From contig AP026549.1 in assembly GCA_026075535.2 (NCBI GenBank), positions 558,001 to 622,000 of the forward strand: a stretch of 64,000 nucleotides of DNA, in the 5' to 3' direction. Each line of letters begins with the position of its first letter. Position 1 is the first letter of the stretch. This document shows positions 1 through 11,550 of the stretch, in pieces. The position numbers and the translations under genes were made by a program. The notes under the pieces are model-generated. The model searched no databases. It was not told the DNA's origin and saw only the letters and a program-made list of their open reading frames with translations. The DNA is from Tricholoma matsutake (lineage: Eukaryota; Basidiomycota; Agaricomycetes; Agaricales; Tricholomataceae).

Positions 1-131
1 TGATGCACTTGTACATGCGTGTACATTTTGATGCGTGCAAAATAAAATTCTCACGCTATCAAAATGTAGCGTAATTTGACATAATAAAATAAAAATGAAA
101 GTTTATTAGGTAATGGGGTGGTTTCCTAACA
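1..131 (-). repeat. Partial LTR of Ty3/gypsy element (cut by window edge)
   Basis: Read on the minus strand this begins TGTTAGGAAAC immediately after a purine-rich tract, which is the expected start of a 3' LTR. It aligns over its whole visible length with the start of the complete LTR at 61668-62068: both share the blocks CCCATTACCTAATAAA, TTTTATTTTATTATGT and GCATGAGAATTTTATTT or close variants. The end lies outside the window. It is the 3' LTR of the chromodomain element that follows on the minus strand. Confidence 0.85.
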
Positions 132-142
132 TTACCCCCCTT
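132..142 (-). other. Polypurine tract of the Ty3/gypsy element
   Basis: On the minus strand a short A/G tract (AAAAGGGGGGTAA) ends directly at the LTR start TGTTAGG. This is the expected position of the plus-strand priming site of an LTR retrotransposon. It lies just after the stop codon of the pol reading frame at 143-145. Confidence 0.75.
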
Positions 143-1765
143 TTATGCCTCGACTTCCAGGTGAGAAAATATTATGTTTGTACCCTCTGTGAAATTTTGG
201 TAAGGCCGGAATTTCATCCCCTCATACACCATTCTCGCAATGTGACACGGAGCATTCGGATTACATTTAAAGAATTGGGCGATTGCATTACGTGCTCACT
301 TACAATTCTCTTTGGGTTCCCATGAATTATTTTTGTCAGTATCGTTTTTCCACTTTATTAAGAACTCCAATTTGTTCCGTCGAAGACGTGAGTCTAGAAT
401 TTCTTCAACTATGTATTCTGGAGCACCTTCTACTATTATCAGAGGTTGCGGAGTAGTTTGTTGGCCAGGAATAGTGGGCAGATGGTAAGGGCATAGGCAG
501 GATATGTTAATCTCGGGATCAGTCTTAAATGATCGGGGTAATTTTAGCACTACCACATTAGGCGAGATCACTTTAGGGATCGCATATGGGCCAACTTGTT
601 TCTCCATAAATTTCTTCGAAGGTCATGGAATATTCAGGTCCTTGGTACTTAGCCATACCAAGTCACCAACTTTGTACTCTGGAGTGCGTGCTCGAGTACG
701 ATCCACGTGTTGCATCATGTCATCACATGCTTTCTTCAATGCCGCCTCTGCTTCCTCTTGTACCTTTTGCATCTTAGATACAAAATCTTCTACCGACTGT
801 ACTTTGACTTCCCTTCTGGGTTCTACTCCCATGCGAGGATGATATCCATAATTCGCAAAAAAGGGTGACATATGAGTAGCTGAATGGAATTTGTTATTGT
901 GGGAAAATTCAGCAATTGCCAACCATTCGGGCCAGTCGGTTTGTCGGTAGTTGACAAACATATGTAGGTACTGCTCCAACTCCTGATTCATTCTCTCTGT
1001 CTGCCCATCAGTCTGCGGGTGATATGCCATAGATAATTTAGTTTGAATTCCCAATATGTTGTTTAGTTCTCGCATAAACACGGAAGCAAATTGTGGTCCG
1101 CGATCGGAGATAACAGTATCAGGTAACCCATGTAACTGCCATACCTGATTTAGATAGAGGCGCGCCAAGCCCAATGATGAGGTTTCTGTAGTAGTAGGAA
1201 TAATATGGACCTCCTTTGTAAAGCAGTCGCATACTACAAATATTGCATTGTACCCTTGAGCCTCGGGTAATCCGGTAATAAAATCCACAGATCTATCTCG
1301 CCATGGCGCTGTAGGTATAGGGTTTGGCATTAATTTTCCTGCAGGTTTCTCTGGAAATTTCTTCCCCCTCATGCACGTATCACATCCATCCACATACCCC
1401 AACACATACTTCGAAATTCCGGTCCACCAATAATTTCTCATTACTAATTCCAATGTCTTCCATCTTCCTGGGTGTCCGGCAATCAGCGTATTGTGATGTA
1501 ACCGGATGATCTCCCTTCGCAAATCCTGATCCTTCGGTACATACACTTTTCCTCGAAACAACACCAACCCTTGTTCCTCAACCCATTTGTCTCCTTTGAT
1601 ATTACCTTTCTTCTCTCCCTTCAGAGCTTTCATGGCTTCCACTACTTCATCGTCCATTTCTGAACATTGTCTAATTTTAGACAACATTTCCATTTCCGAG
1701 TGTGTATGCTGCATGTATTGCCTCATGTATACAGCATGCATCACAGGGATTAATTTCAACAATGC
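143..1765 (-). pseudogene. Ty3/gypsy (chromovirus) integrase plus chromodomain, 5' truncated
   Basis: The minus-strand frame starts with the end of the RNase H/connection region, then shows the integrase zinc-binding H-H-C-C module (LHHNTLIAGHPG followed by CDTC), and the catalytic core with the three acidic residues in VDFITGLP, VISDRGPQFA and DGQTERMNQELE. It ends in a chromodomain-like segment (EYIVEEILDSR, FLIKWKN, SWEP). Two in-frame TGA codons interrupt it, at 623-625 between integrase and the linker and at 296-298 just after the chromodomain core. Beyond the second stop the same frame continues to a TAA at 143-145. Gag, protease, reverse transcriptase and most of RNase H are absent: the upstream side passes directly into a KDZ transposase relic near 1700-1765. 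A chromodomain in this position is typical of the Ty3/gypsy chromovirus clade, which it directs to chromatin. This is a broken copy. Confidence 0.88.
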
Positions 1766-2149
1766 CACACACACATGCAATGGCCACTACTCCAGTCCTA
1801 TCACATGCCTTTGATGCCAAAAAAGCATTCCCTATGGCTTGGAATTTATTTTTGCAATGAGCCTTCTGGAAACCCAGGTACAAATCAGGACCAGCATTGG
1901 GAGCAGCATCACATCAGCCATGGCCAAGGGAAGTGTACCTACCATTAATCGTTCTATGGCAGCTTGAAGGAACTGCTCATATTCAGCCTGATTTGGGGCC
2001 ATCCCAGCTCCATCCCACAGCCATATATCAGCATTGGAGTTTTTCTGCCAAACATGGTCAGCTTTGAAATTACCATTGGCCACGAATATGCATTTAAAAA
2101 CAAACCTGGAGTGCCATAGTATCATTTTAGATACAGCTTGTACAATCAA
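1766..2149 (-). pseudogene. KDZ-type (Kyakuja/Dileera/Zisupton) transposase fragment
   Basis: Two overlapping minus-strand frames carry stretches that resemble fungal KDZ transposases. The first has VANGNFKADHV followed by WLWDGAGMAPNQAEYEQFL. The second, after a frame change near 1850-1880, has HCKNKF and then ASKACDRTGVVAIACVCG. In intact family members these blocks are consecutive in the transposase core, so the order is right but there is at least one frameshift. The fragment is about 130 residues of a protein that usually exceeds 800. It is cut on one side by gypsy sequence and on the other by a Helitron-end motif at 2173. The family assignment rests on remembered family motifs and could not be searched here. 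Confidence 0.6.
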
Positions 2150-2172
2150 GTGATTTAGTCACCCACTGGTTC

Positions 2173-2212
2173 ACTTGGGGGTGAGGGCCAATTCTGGCAG
2201 GTACGAGTCCTT
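2173..2212 (-). repeat. Helitron 3'-end-like hairpin motif, copy 1
   Basis: On the minus strand this reads AAGGACTCGTACCTGCCAG, a short loop, TGGCCCTCACCCCCAAGT. It is nearly the same as the motif at 19917-19957, which lies just downstream of a Helitron helicase gene. The core can fold as a GCCA/TGGC hairpin. It directly abuts the KDZ transposase relic, as expected if a Helitron inserted into that gene. Confidence 0.55.
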
Positions 2213-2947
2213 ATATTTCATGATCTATAATCAAATAATGCTAAATACCTGACAATATTCAGTAATAAAAAACCCAATAGTATGCAAAGAAATAAAAAAT
2301 ATTAAATCTGATCAGAATGATATATAAAACATAAAATACAGGATATAAACTTTATATTTAGCCCTAATAAGTAATACCAAATAGTGGAAACTGTTATGTT
2401 AATAATGCATCAATGACATTCTGTTCTATTACAAGTTAAACATAGCACAAAAATAAGGAAGATATAGCCTATTTTCATTAATAACAAATAATAACAAATA
2501 TATAATAATATCTCTTGATTCTGTTCCAGCAATGTGGATTTTGTCGGACTTCCAACCATTTTCCACCAAGGTCACCTAGTAATGATCAGCATCAAAGACT
2601 GGTTGTCGTAACACCTGCAGTAGGACCCTCACTGGGACACATCACATGACTTCATTGCAAGCTTTGTTGAAGTCCCTGGTGGGTATGTATGAGGGTGTAT
2701 AGGTTGTGAAACCAGTGCATGGGAGGCATTTTGTTACAATTTTCCTTGTAACTCATGGAACCCGACCGACCCGACATACCCAATGATCCCCTCCACACAT
2801 GGGGCATTGGCTTATAAACCTGTGGAGTTTATGTTGAATAAACTGTGAATAAACTAAGAAAATAACCATGGCAATATCCACAGATTCAACAATGGACAAA
2901 GCCTAAATTTGTTTTACAATTAGCCATTCTGTTGATCTGATGATCTC
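2213..2947. other. A/T-rich stretch without a recognisable gene
   Basis: About 730 bases with no convincing reading frame. It lies on the upstream (minus-strand 5') side of the Helitron-end motif, so it could be the body of a non-autonomous or decayed Helitron, but no second terminus is visible. Confidence 0.4.
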
Positions 2948-4827
2948 ATGCAGAAAACATCTGCAAGATGCTCAGTGATGAAATCAGTAACATACAAGGA
3001 ACAAATTCAACATTTATCTTTAGAGAAAATGATGAATATGTGGTATAACAAATTTAAAGGAAAATCCATAGTTATACTTCTTTTAAGTACTAGGTTTGTA
3101 GCCAGGATAAATGGAGGATACATTTACAGTGTGTTCGAAAATAACTTTTTCAGTTTGTTCTGTAAACAAAGTTTTAATAAGTGCATCGCACAAACTGTGA
3201 TCGGCTCGGAATCCCGAGGGATCTATTTCCTTTTCGAGAGATTTTAGATGCTGCGCACGCTATACCATAAACCAATTGAAAAGCGTACAATAACTGCTGT
3301 AGGTACCACCTGATAATCCCACCAATCACCTCTTATTAGAGGTGGAATAGGGTATGCCGTCCCACTCTAACACGAGTTAGTTTACATAATGTGTACACAC
3401 CTCTTTCAATAAACCTTGAATAAATACTACATAAACTCAGTCATATCTCTAAGACATCTACGGGCATGTGCCGGACATCAGTACCTGCCAGCAATGTCAT
3501 CGGCTCCTGTCCCGAACACTTGATCACATGCCATCAAAGCCATCAATCTCTCCCATCACTGTCGGTTTATGTCCGCCCACATCAGCTAATGTCGTGCTCA
3601 CTGCCTCTGACAGTGAGCTCACTATTTTCTTCATTCTGCCCTGTTTCCTCTGGTTTCTTTTGCTTACATTGACTACACATGTACATAGGATGACTACCTG
3701 CCATCCTTTCCACTTTACCTGCCCTTATAAGCCTACTAGAGCACTACCTTCTTGAAGTGAGAATGAGAGATTACTGTACTCATGTATGAGGCTCTCCCTT
3801 GATGTCCAGGCCAATGAAATCATGTCTATGTCTATGTACATGATGGGGATGAGTACTTTAGCCATAAGGCAGTGACTACAGTGGGAAAAAAGCGAAAATG
3901 TAGGGGAGGAGGAGAGGGTACTCACTGCTGAGCTGGCATGTGGATCAGGACAAAAGGTGTGCAGCAAAAAAGGTGTAATTGTATCATGTAGAGTGGTATA
4001 AAAAGTATAGAGACTAGGGGGCCAGTGGGTGATTGTCAAACTATGTGTGAGTGTGATATCAGAGATAGTGACTCACCAGCTCTCCTGTTCATCCCACTGC
4101 ATAAATGAGCACTATAAATGCATTATAGAGACCTTACAAACAATGGGGAGAGCCTATTATCAAAGCTACATGGGATAAGATAGCCAAAAAAGCGAACTAG
4201 GGGTGGGGAGGAAGATTACTTGCTGCATGAGATCCGTGGCAGAAAAGCGTTCGCTTTCTTCGTTTTTCAGGTCTATAGGTGAAGTAAACGAAAGGTATGT
4301 ATGTCTAATTCGATGGGACTGAGATCCTGGCTCACAGGGGCATGGCTTCCCCATCTCACAGAACAGAACTTAGCTCACCATGGGTCACACACCTTTCCTA
4401 TCATCCAAACTTCCTTCCCATTAGTCAGAATAGTCCCTTACTTTGGATTTATAGCCTACAAGTACACAATATAGTCAATACTTCGGTCTACAAGATAGGA
4501 TTTTCACCAACTTACCTAATCTCCTTGTTACTCAATGCTAGCTCATAGTACCTATTAGTGGCAGTATAGGCAAACATACAAAGGTGCTTTTAGTAGAATT
4601 AACACCTTGGAACAGTCCATGAGTCTATACAAGAGGGGTGGAGAGTAAATGTATTGAGATAGGTTACACTCACTCACCAAAAACAACAGAGCTTCAGCTT
4701 CTCAATGTAGTACATAAAATAGTGCATAGTAATATATATTATCAGGTTCCCATGAGATTTAGTCCATCCAGATAGCAGGAGAGGCCGTGCCATGCACTAG
4801 AGAGGTAGGTTGAAGCAAATGTTCCAA
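2948..4827. other. Unassigned intergenic region
   Basis: The only sizeable frame (2948-3247, 99 codons) has no recognisable domain and I do not call it. Around 3320-3440 the sequence ends in AATAAA-rich, LTR-like text, but no paired LTR was found. Purine-rich segments near 3890-3940 and 4185-4235 (AAAAAAGCGAA then GGGGAGGA) resemble each other and may be a diverged duplication. Otherwise nothing is seen. Confidence 0.35.
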
Positions 4828-4873
4828 ACTTGTTCTAGTTGGGCCATGCCTGCGCCTGGCATGTACGAGTCCT
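4828..4873 (-). repeat. Helitron 3'-end-like hairpin motif, copy 2
   Basis: The minus strand reads AGGACTCGTACATGCCAGGC, then GCAGGCATGGCCCAACTAG and AACAAGT. ATGCC and GGCAT form a stem. CTAG right after the stem fits the CTRR rule for Helitron 3' ends, although the similarity to the other copies runs a few bases further, to CAAGT. Confidence 0.55.
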
Positions 4874-4999
4874 CTGAATCAATCATCTTCTTCATCACAG
4901 ACATCAGGAGAACCCAAAAATGCAAATGCAAATTTTTTGTATGTTCAGTAGAAATAAGATATCTTAGTTTTCCCTTTGCAAGCTTGTAGATAGGGGGGT

Positions 5000-6750
5000 G
5001 TACAGGCCCTGATGATCTCTACTTGTCCATAACATTCACAGATGTGGAATCCAGCAATTCCAGTTGGACCCTGGGGATTCTGGTTGGAATAACCAGATTC
5101 CAGGTACTTGACAAAAGTATACCATATTGGACAGTCAAATTTGATATATTCAAGTTCCAAGCTCTTTGAAACTTCATGAAGTGCCTACAAAATAAATTTG
5201 TGTGAAGGAAAGACTGAACTCAAGACATTTTAATGGTATGATCACATATACTGTACAAGTGTGCTCAGCTAGTTGAGCCACAGGAGATTACTAGTACTAA
5301 CTATAAGGTTTGTTTATGACACTCACACTCAAAACTCTATTTTCATCTTCCTCGAGGGAGGTGGTTGTCACATAATCAAGATCAAAAAATTGATTAACTA
5401 CATCCCTCGCACAAGATGTTAGGAGGGAGTACTACAATTATATACAAAACCCTCACCCACACAGAATGCAGGGGAGGAGCATTAAAACAAAAACAAAAAC
5501 ATCCCCGCCCCACACAAAATGCAGGGGAGAGGGGGACGTGGTCCTGTGTGTTGGCCCCAGTGTGTTGGCCTCGTGGATGTGTCATCTTGGTGTGTTGATG
5601 CAGGTGCGTTATCCTGGGTGCATGGGTCCCACTCCCATTGTCCCTGGCCACTGTCCCTAGTGGTTGGGGATGCTATGGTGGTAGCCATCATCATCATCTC
5701 ATTCTCCTCCCTGTCTCTTGCTGTTGCCATCCCTGTGCCTGGTTGTCCTGTAGTCTGGCCTGGTCTTTGTCCCTGCCATCTTTTCGTCGTCACTGTCATC
5801 GCTATCCACCTCCTCGTTGTCATTGTCCCTGTAGCCCCCGTCCTTGCTGTGTTGGTCAGCCTTTCTTGCTTGTTGTTGTCCTCACCATTGTCAGTCCCTC
5901 GGTTTTGGTGGCAGTGGTGGTGGCAGTGGGTTCAGAAATTCCACTTGTTGTCATCAGTAGTTTGAGTTTGTAGTACCTAAAAAGTTTTGTTAGTAATAAG
6001 AAAATGAAATAAAAGAGAAACAAAATATTACAGGCCCAAGAGACATCTCTTGGGCCTGTTTTGTCATCATATGGGCCATCTCTGTCTCCTGTGCCATCCT
6101 CATGTGCCATTGTTGTCCCGCCCTTGTCACTGCTGCTGCTGTTTTCATTTTGGTTGTGTTGTCCCCCTGTCATCATCCCGGGAGTCATTGTTGTTGTTGT
6201 CCCCGTTGTTGCTGTGCCTTTGCCATGATTGTCATCGTCCTCCCATGTTCCTTGCTGTCCTTGCCATCGTCCTTGTTGTCCTGGTTTGGTGCTGGGTCAG
6301 GGTTGTCATTGTTGTCCATAGTTAATACCTAGAAACTTTGTTAGGACCAAAAAAAATGAAATGAATAAGAAAAAAACTTGACTACAGGCCAAGAGACATC
6401 GGCAACACCTCTTGGACCCTTTTTGTTGTACAGCGCTGCATCCTTTGCCTGCACTTCCCTCTCGTCCCATCCTCATCATCCCCCTCATCATCTGCTGCAG
6501 TCGCTATTTTTGTTGTGTTGTCGTCCCCATCCCCATGTCATGATCCATTATCCACCCTGCAAGCAGATGCTCGCAGCAGTGGCGCAGGTGTGGATCTGCT
6601 GTCTTGATGCCATCTCATGGTAATATAACTTAAAGATCAAATTAGAACATTAGTTAGTTGAAAAGAAAAGAAAAGAAAAGAACTTGAAAATCATTACTTA
6701 GGGCCCAACAAACAACTCTTTTGTGCGTACGTTGTGCTGCTGAGCTTTTT
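5000..6750 (-). mobile_element. Decayed composite element, copy C (tRNA-like, hairpins, intron-like modules)
   Basis: Module order matches the complete copy at 53363-55529. A GGAATCC/TTCCAG-rich subterminal segment (5045-5110) is followed by an inverted tRNA-like head (5205-5290) and the ATCAAGATCAAAAAATTGATTA segment boundary near 5378. Then come short G/C hairpins (5402-5530) and a long G/T-rich low-complexity stretch containing GAGCAGATGCTCGCAG (6570). Two or three hairpin plus intron-like modules follow around 5977-6060, 6327-6400 and 6620-6710. The terminal CACTCC-type sequences are not recognisable at either end, so the copy is truncated or too old. Long reading frames across 5400-6600 are products of low complexity and are not genes. 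Confidence 0.6.
5205..5290 (-). repeat. tRNA-like (SINE-type) head in composite element C
   Basis: On the minus strand CTCCTGTGGCTCAACTAGCTGAGCA resembles an A box, with the core TGGCTCAACTAG. Some 50 bases on, CTTGAGTTCAGTC resembles a B box (consensus GGTTCGANTCC). The same pair occurs at 17572-17668 (plus) and 53640-53740 (minus). Confidence 0.6.
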
Positions 6751-7589
6751 GAGGAAGTGTGACTCAATGTGACAGTTTCCTTTTTCTTTCAAAATCCATG
6801 TGTCGGTAAAACCCACTGAGTGTGAAAGTCTATAAGGAGCTGAGTTGGACTGACTTCTAAATATAAGCCTGTCTTCAGACAGTGTTGAAACTCCAACATC
6901 TGCCGAGCAGCCGTCAGACTTAATGTATCACTTTTGCTGGCTGGTTGGTCAGGTTAAAAAGATGAGTTCTTGTACCTCAGACTCGTAAAAAGGCAATAAC
7001 TCAAAGATAGCTCAACAGTGATACACCACGCTGTCAATCAGAGAGCCAAGGCAGAAAGAGGGGAGTGTAGTATTCCATAGGAGGCAGCAGGACTGAAGGA
7101 TATCCATCAAGAACTAGAGGCAGGATATTGCGATCATACAATTACATAATCACTACTATATGTGCATACAGGTCAAATACAGGTTGGACACATTCCTCAG
7201 TCATTCTATCACAGTGACTGAGGTATGTTGTCTAGCCCGCGCATTTCCTCAATACTAGACTAACTTGTTTTGTACTTAGCTTTAGGATAGGTTGGTTCCA
7301 ACATAGTCATTCTATCACAGTGACTGAGCTTTAGCCTTTAGGATAGATATCAATTCCCAATAGGTTATGGGCCTTCTTTGACTGATATTCTGATCCTTTA
7401 CTCCATGCCATGTAGACTTCTGTTGCGACACCCTTCCTTTCCCACCCACCATCCTTTTTCTGTGTTGTTGACTCTACTTGCCCAATGACTGCCGCAACTA
7501 CCACCAGTATCATGCCATTGGCTACAGATGTCATGCACCCTTCTGTCTATGGGTCTCATCCAGGAGGGCCATTGGAATGATCACCCTTC
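6751..7589. other. Non-coding stretch with an imperfect direct duplication
   Basis: A 22-base sequence, TCATTCTATCACAGTGACTGAG, occurs at 7201-7222 and again at 7307-7328. Each copy is associated with a nearby TTTAGGATAG, so about 106 bases are imperfectly duplicated. The position just upstream of the copia relic suggests the remains of a 5' LTR or leader, but no matching 3' LTR is seen. Confidence 0.4.
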
Positions 7590-10274
7590 TTTGGACCATG
7601 CTGCAAATAACTGTGGCTCATGGCACAAGCAAATGATGTTGGTGTTTCAAATGTCTGCTGGCTTGACCATTATCTGTTCCTGAGCCTAAGCCTTTGCTCG
7701 AACCTCATGCTCATGAGAACTGGTCACTCAATGACACCTCTGTCCATGCATATATCCAGTCAAAATGTGCTCCTTCAGAAGCTTCTCTAATTGAGGACTG
7801 CATTTCCACAAAGGACATTTGGGCTGTTCTCTCTGCTTGCCATAAGTTACAAGGCCCTACATTGCAGGTTACCATGATCCAAGAAGCTTTTGCTATCCGA
7901 TACTCTGCTTCTACCCCTTTTGCAGATATGACTACAAAGCTTTGTGATCTCAATAAGAGGATTTGGGATATGGGTGCTCCTACAGCTGAGAGTTTCCTGA
8001 TCATTCTTATGCTGCTTGCACTCGTGTCTCCTGACCTTACCAATGTTCGCAATTCAGTTGTGAATGGGATCTCATCAACTTTGACTTCACCTTATATGTC
8101 CTTGAGCATCATGGCTCATTTAGATCTGGAACAAACTGTTTGTGCCATGGACTCTTCTTACCCTGGGCTGATCACATCTGAAGCCCATATTGCTTGTCCC
8201 AATTCTAAGATGGTTGAAGTTTGCTCCAATTGCACAAAGCCTCATCACACAGCACCCTTCTGCATTCAGCCTGGTGGTGGCATGGCTGGGAAAACTGTGG
8301 CTGAAACTCAGTCGGCATGCCATGAGAAGTGTTCAACAAAGGACAGGCTGCATGCAAGACCTTGGGATGCTAGGGCTGCCACTTCCACTCACCTGGTCTT
8401 TGATGACTCCCAAAATTGGGCTTATGTGCTGGACACCACCTCCGGGACTGCATTTTTACTTCAAGAGCCACCGCCTGAAGTGCACTACTCTTCTTTGCAG
8501 ACTGACAATGATTGCTCACTCTACAACCCTTTACTCACTGGCTTGATTTCCACAGGGGATGTTGATGAGTATGCTGGTGTTGCCTGGTTAGATGTCAGTG
8601 GTCACAGGCAATCTCAAAGCTTCCATCAACTGGCAGGAATGGAGGAGGGAAATAGATGTTGCTGCCATCTCTGTTACCCCAGTTGAAGCCAATGCACACC
8701 TTTCAGACGTCTTTATCTCCTCGTCTCCCTTCTTACTAGACAGTGGCTGCACCACACACATCTCACCTGAGTGTTCTGACTTCCTTACACTTTGCCCAAT
8801 TTCAAATCATGTTGTAAAAGGTGTAAATGGGTCTTCCATCAATGCAATTGGGATTGGCTCTATCAAACTTGTGGTCGGCAAAGGTTCACATCTCACCCTC
8901 GAGAATGTCCTATTCATTCCATCCTCTACTGTTTGCCTCCTATCCATTGCTTGCATTACAGACTCTACAAACTGTGACGTTGCATTCTTGCAATCTTCTG
9001 TCCACATCAAAAACTATTCTGGAGCCATCATCTTGCATCATGTCTTGCAACCTCTACCAGCTAGATTGTACACCCATCCCAGTTGAGCATTCATTCTTTG
9101 GCTGCTGCGTACCAAGTCTTGATACATGGCATCGCCGTCTTGGCCACCTGAATAACCAAGCAATCTATGACATGGCTACAAAAGGCCTACCCAAAGGTAT
9201 GCCCATTGATCTCTCACTTGCACCACCAAAATGCGAACATTGTATTCTTGAGAAACAGGTCAAGACACCCGTTCCTCAAATTCGAGTGGGGGAGAGGTTA
9301 AAACAGAAACTTGGGATAGTTTATGTGGACCTGACCGGTCCTGAGGCTGCAGTGTCAGCATCTAAGAATCTCTACCTTATGAACATTGTCAATGACTTCT
9401 CTAATCACCCCTGGTCATTCCCATTACCTTTAAGATTGAATATGCTACCTGTCCTCCAGGCTTGGGCTAGACATGTTGAGCATGAAAGTGGTTGTTCCAT
9501 TGGCATCATCCGCATTGATGGTGGCGAGCTCAACTCTAATGCTACTTGGGAATGGTGTGATCTGAATGGCTATACACTACAGCTTACTGCACCTGACACC
9601 TCTGCTCAAAATGGTCACATTGAGCACATGCACCTCACTATCATGAACCGCATGCGTGCCATGCATTTACAAACTGAGCTTCCCCCAAATCACTGGGATG
9701 AATTGGCAATGACAGCCAGCTTATTTATCTGCATGAACACCCTCACATTCTATTGGATGCAATCTGGCACAACAAAAGGCTAAACCTATCCCACCTTTGT
9801 GAGATTGGATGTACCGCATTTACCCTTGTCCTCAATCAGCACAATCCCAAGATTTACCCTTGGTCATTTGAATGTGTCCTGATTGGCTACTCACCTGATT
9901 CCAAGGCATATCGCCTCTATCATAAGCCTTCTCAAAAGGTTATTTAGTCCTATCATGTCTGTTTCATTGAATGCCTTGATGAAGTCACCAAGCCTTTGTT
10001 CCCAGGCTGTATCATCAATGATACTATTCCTTCTTTGTCTACATTATCTACTCCTCACTGTGCTAGCGTTGAGGAGGAGCTTGATGAGGATGCACCTCTC
10101 CATCCCTTGTTTGCCCCACATGGCACCCCACTTGCTCCCATTATTGAACCTGTTAGTGTACTCAGACCCTCCATGGCTGTGAGCACCTGGATAGGTGGTG
10201 CTCATTTTTCATCAGTGGGAGGACTGACAATGAAGAACAACAGATACATTGGCACCAGCACCAATACCCCATGA
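7590..10274 (+). pseudogene. Ty1/copia gag-protease-integrase relic
   Basis: The order is gag, protease, integrase on the plus strand, in at least four frames. The gag N-terminal part is readable from about 7600 (HKQMMLVFQMSAG) and the long frame 7694-8686 carries a CCHC zinc knuckle (CSNCTKPHHTAPFC) followed by PGGGMAGKT. The protease active site LLDSGCTTHISP lies in 8592-9086. The pre-integrase H-H-C-C module (WHRRLGHLN, CEHC) and an integrase core with VDLTGP, IRIDGGE and a degraded QNGHIEH are in 8827-9783. A further frame from 9753 continues the integrase C-terminal part. Reverse transcriptase and RNase H are missing. Frame changes near 8600, 9080 and 9780 show it is dead. No LTR pair was identified. 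Confidence 0.85.
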
Positions 10275-10655
10275 CGACAACAGTGACTATGCAGCCATCT
10301 CTAGCCCCACAATGAGTGGGAAGCTGTCATGATGATGGCAGGTAGTATGACAGGAGATGATGAGGAAGCGAGGGAACGGTGCTGAGGGACAACACAAAAT
10401 GGGGAGCAGCGGCACTGGGGAATTATAGGGAAGCTGGAATGACGGAGAGCAGGAACAAGCTACCATTGACTGTATTCTATGTTAGGCAAATGTATTCCTG
10501 CTCATGGTCCTTTTTCTACCGTGATCTCTGCTTTATCGTCCACTTAACCTGCTTCATGTTGGCTTTCATGACATCATCACTGCAGTCAATTATTGTGCAA
10601 AATATTATGGTGTATCATACATCCAAGTTGTAAACTAAAGAAAGAGTGTTGGAAT
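10275..10655. other. Short intergenic stretch between copia relic and Helitron end
   Basis: No gene or repeat is supported. It is flanked on the right by the Helitron-end motif at 10656, so it is probably the target-side flank of that element. Confidence 0.4.
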
Positions 10656-10702
10656 ACTTGTGCTAGAGGGCCACTGCTTTGCATGTCATGTCCGAGTTCT
10701 TA
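10656..10702 (-). repeat. Helitron 3'-end-like hairpin motif, copy 3 (end of Helitron 1)
   Basis: The minus strand reads AAGAACTCGGACATGACATG, then CAAAGCAGTGGCCCTCTAG and CACAAGT. It lies only 54 bases past the end of the Helitron reading frame at 10756, on the correct side for a 3' terminus. The sequence CTAG fits the Helitron CTRR end. Confidence 0.65.
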
Positions 10703-10755
10703 GGGGTTAGAGGTGGTTTATTTCCAGGATTGTTCCCACGTTGCTTGATTTATAT

Positions 10756-11550
10756 CTAATATCTATATATTGCCAATATTGCATGAGAAAGTTGTGCTGA
10801 GGTTGTTCTGGATTCTTTTCTTAGAGTGACTCCAGTCAGAATTCCATCATGAAACCACCATTGATTTTCATGATCTAAGAAATGGCTGGGAAAGTGTTCA
10901 TGAGCTAGATAAATGATACCACACAGATGGTAATTGTGATATATATCTTCAGCAGCTATATGCAGTGTGCTACTAAGAGTTGGAGCATTTATCCCCCATT
11001 CAAATGCTAGTAAAGGTTGGTGAGACACTATTGTTGTTGATCTTAGTTGATGCTGATTGCAAGTCCGGCATCTTGATGGCAGGGGTTCTTGGAGATGGTT
11101 CATAATACTTTGTAGAGGTTGGGATGGCTCGGCTGCAAACACTTTGATCATTGCATTTCTTACAGTTGTCTCATGGAACATTGCATGGTTTGAATTCATA
11201 CATTGTCCTGTGGTCTTTGTAACTGCAGTCTTCCTTTGTAATAAAGTTAAAAAAATGTTGTGTACGCTTGTATAGTGTCCATAATGAAATGAAGAATCTG
11301 ATAAGCTGGCAAAATGATGTCTCATGTTTTCTCTGATAGTTTCCAATGAAACCTGTGGATTGTCAATCAGTTGATTAAATCCTGTCACTAGCATGTTTAA
11401 CTCAGTGCTTACTATTTGTTGCCAAATTGTTGTGTAGTAAGCTGGGTTTTGGTGCCAAGTGTTAAATAAAATTGCCAGGATAGCATCATAAGCACAGCTG
11501 TTGTTCTCCCATCTGGTTCCTAGATGATTGTTCTCTGGTTCTTCCTGCAT
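10756..11550 (-). pseudogene. Helitron 1 C-terminal domain resembling ubiquitin-specific peptidases
   Basis: A 264-residue open segment starts RWENNSCAYDAILAIL, which looks like the catalytic Cys box of ubiquitin-specific (C19-like) peptidases. It has a CxxC-type pair (CRTC), and near its C-terminus has CGIIYLAHEHFPSHF followed by WFHDG, a plausible His box. The second Helitron in this window ends with the same module (20045-20323). That recurrence supports a real C-terminal domain of this fungal Helitron family rather than chance. It lies downstream of the helicase on the same strand with no own promoter. Peptidase activity is inferred from motifs only. The open frame itself is undamaged although the rest of the element is broken. 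Confidence 0.65.

Noticed and set aside
2948..3247. A 99-codon plus-strand gene
   Set aside because: No domain and no neighbouring signal; expected by chance in A/T-rich DNA.
5394..6623. Many long overlapping frames on both strands
   Set aside because: The sequence is G/T-rich low complexity inside composite element C; all frames are artefacts of composition.
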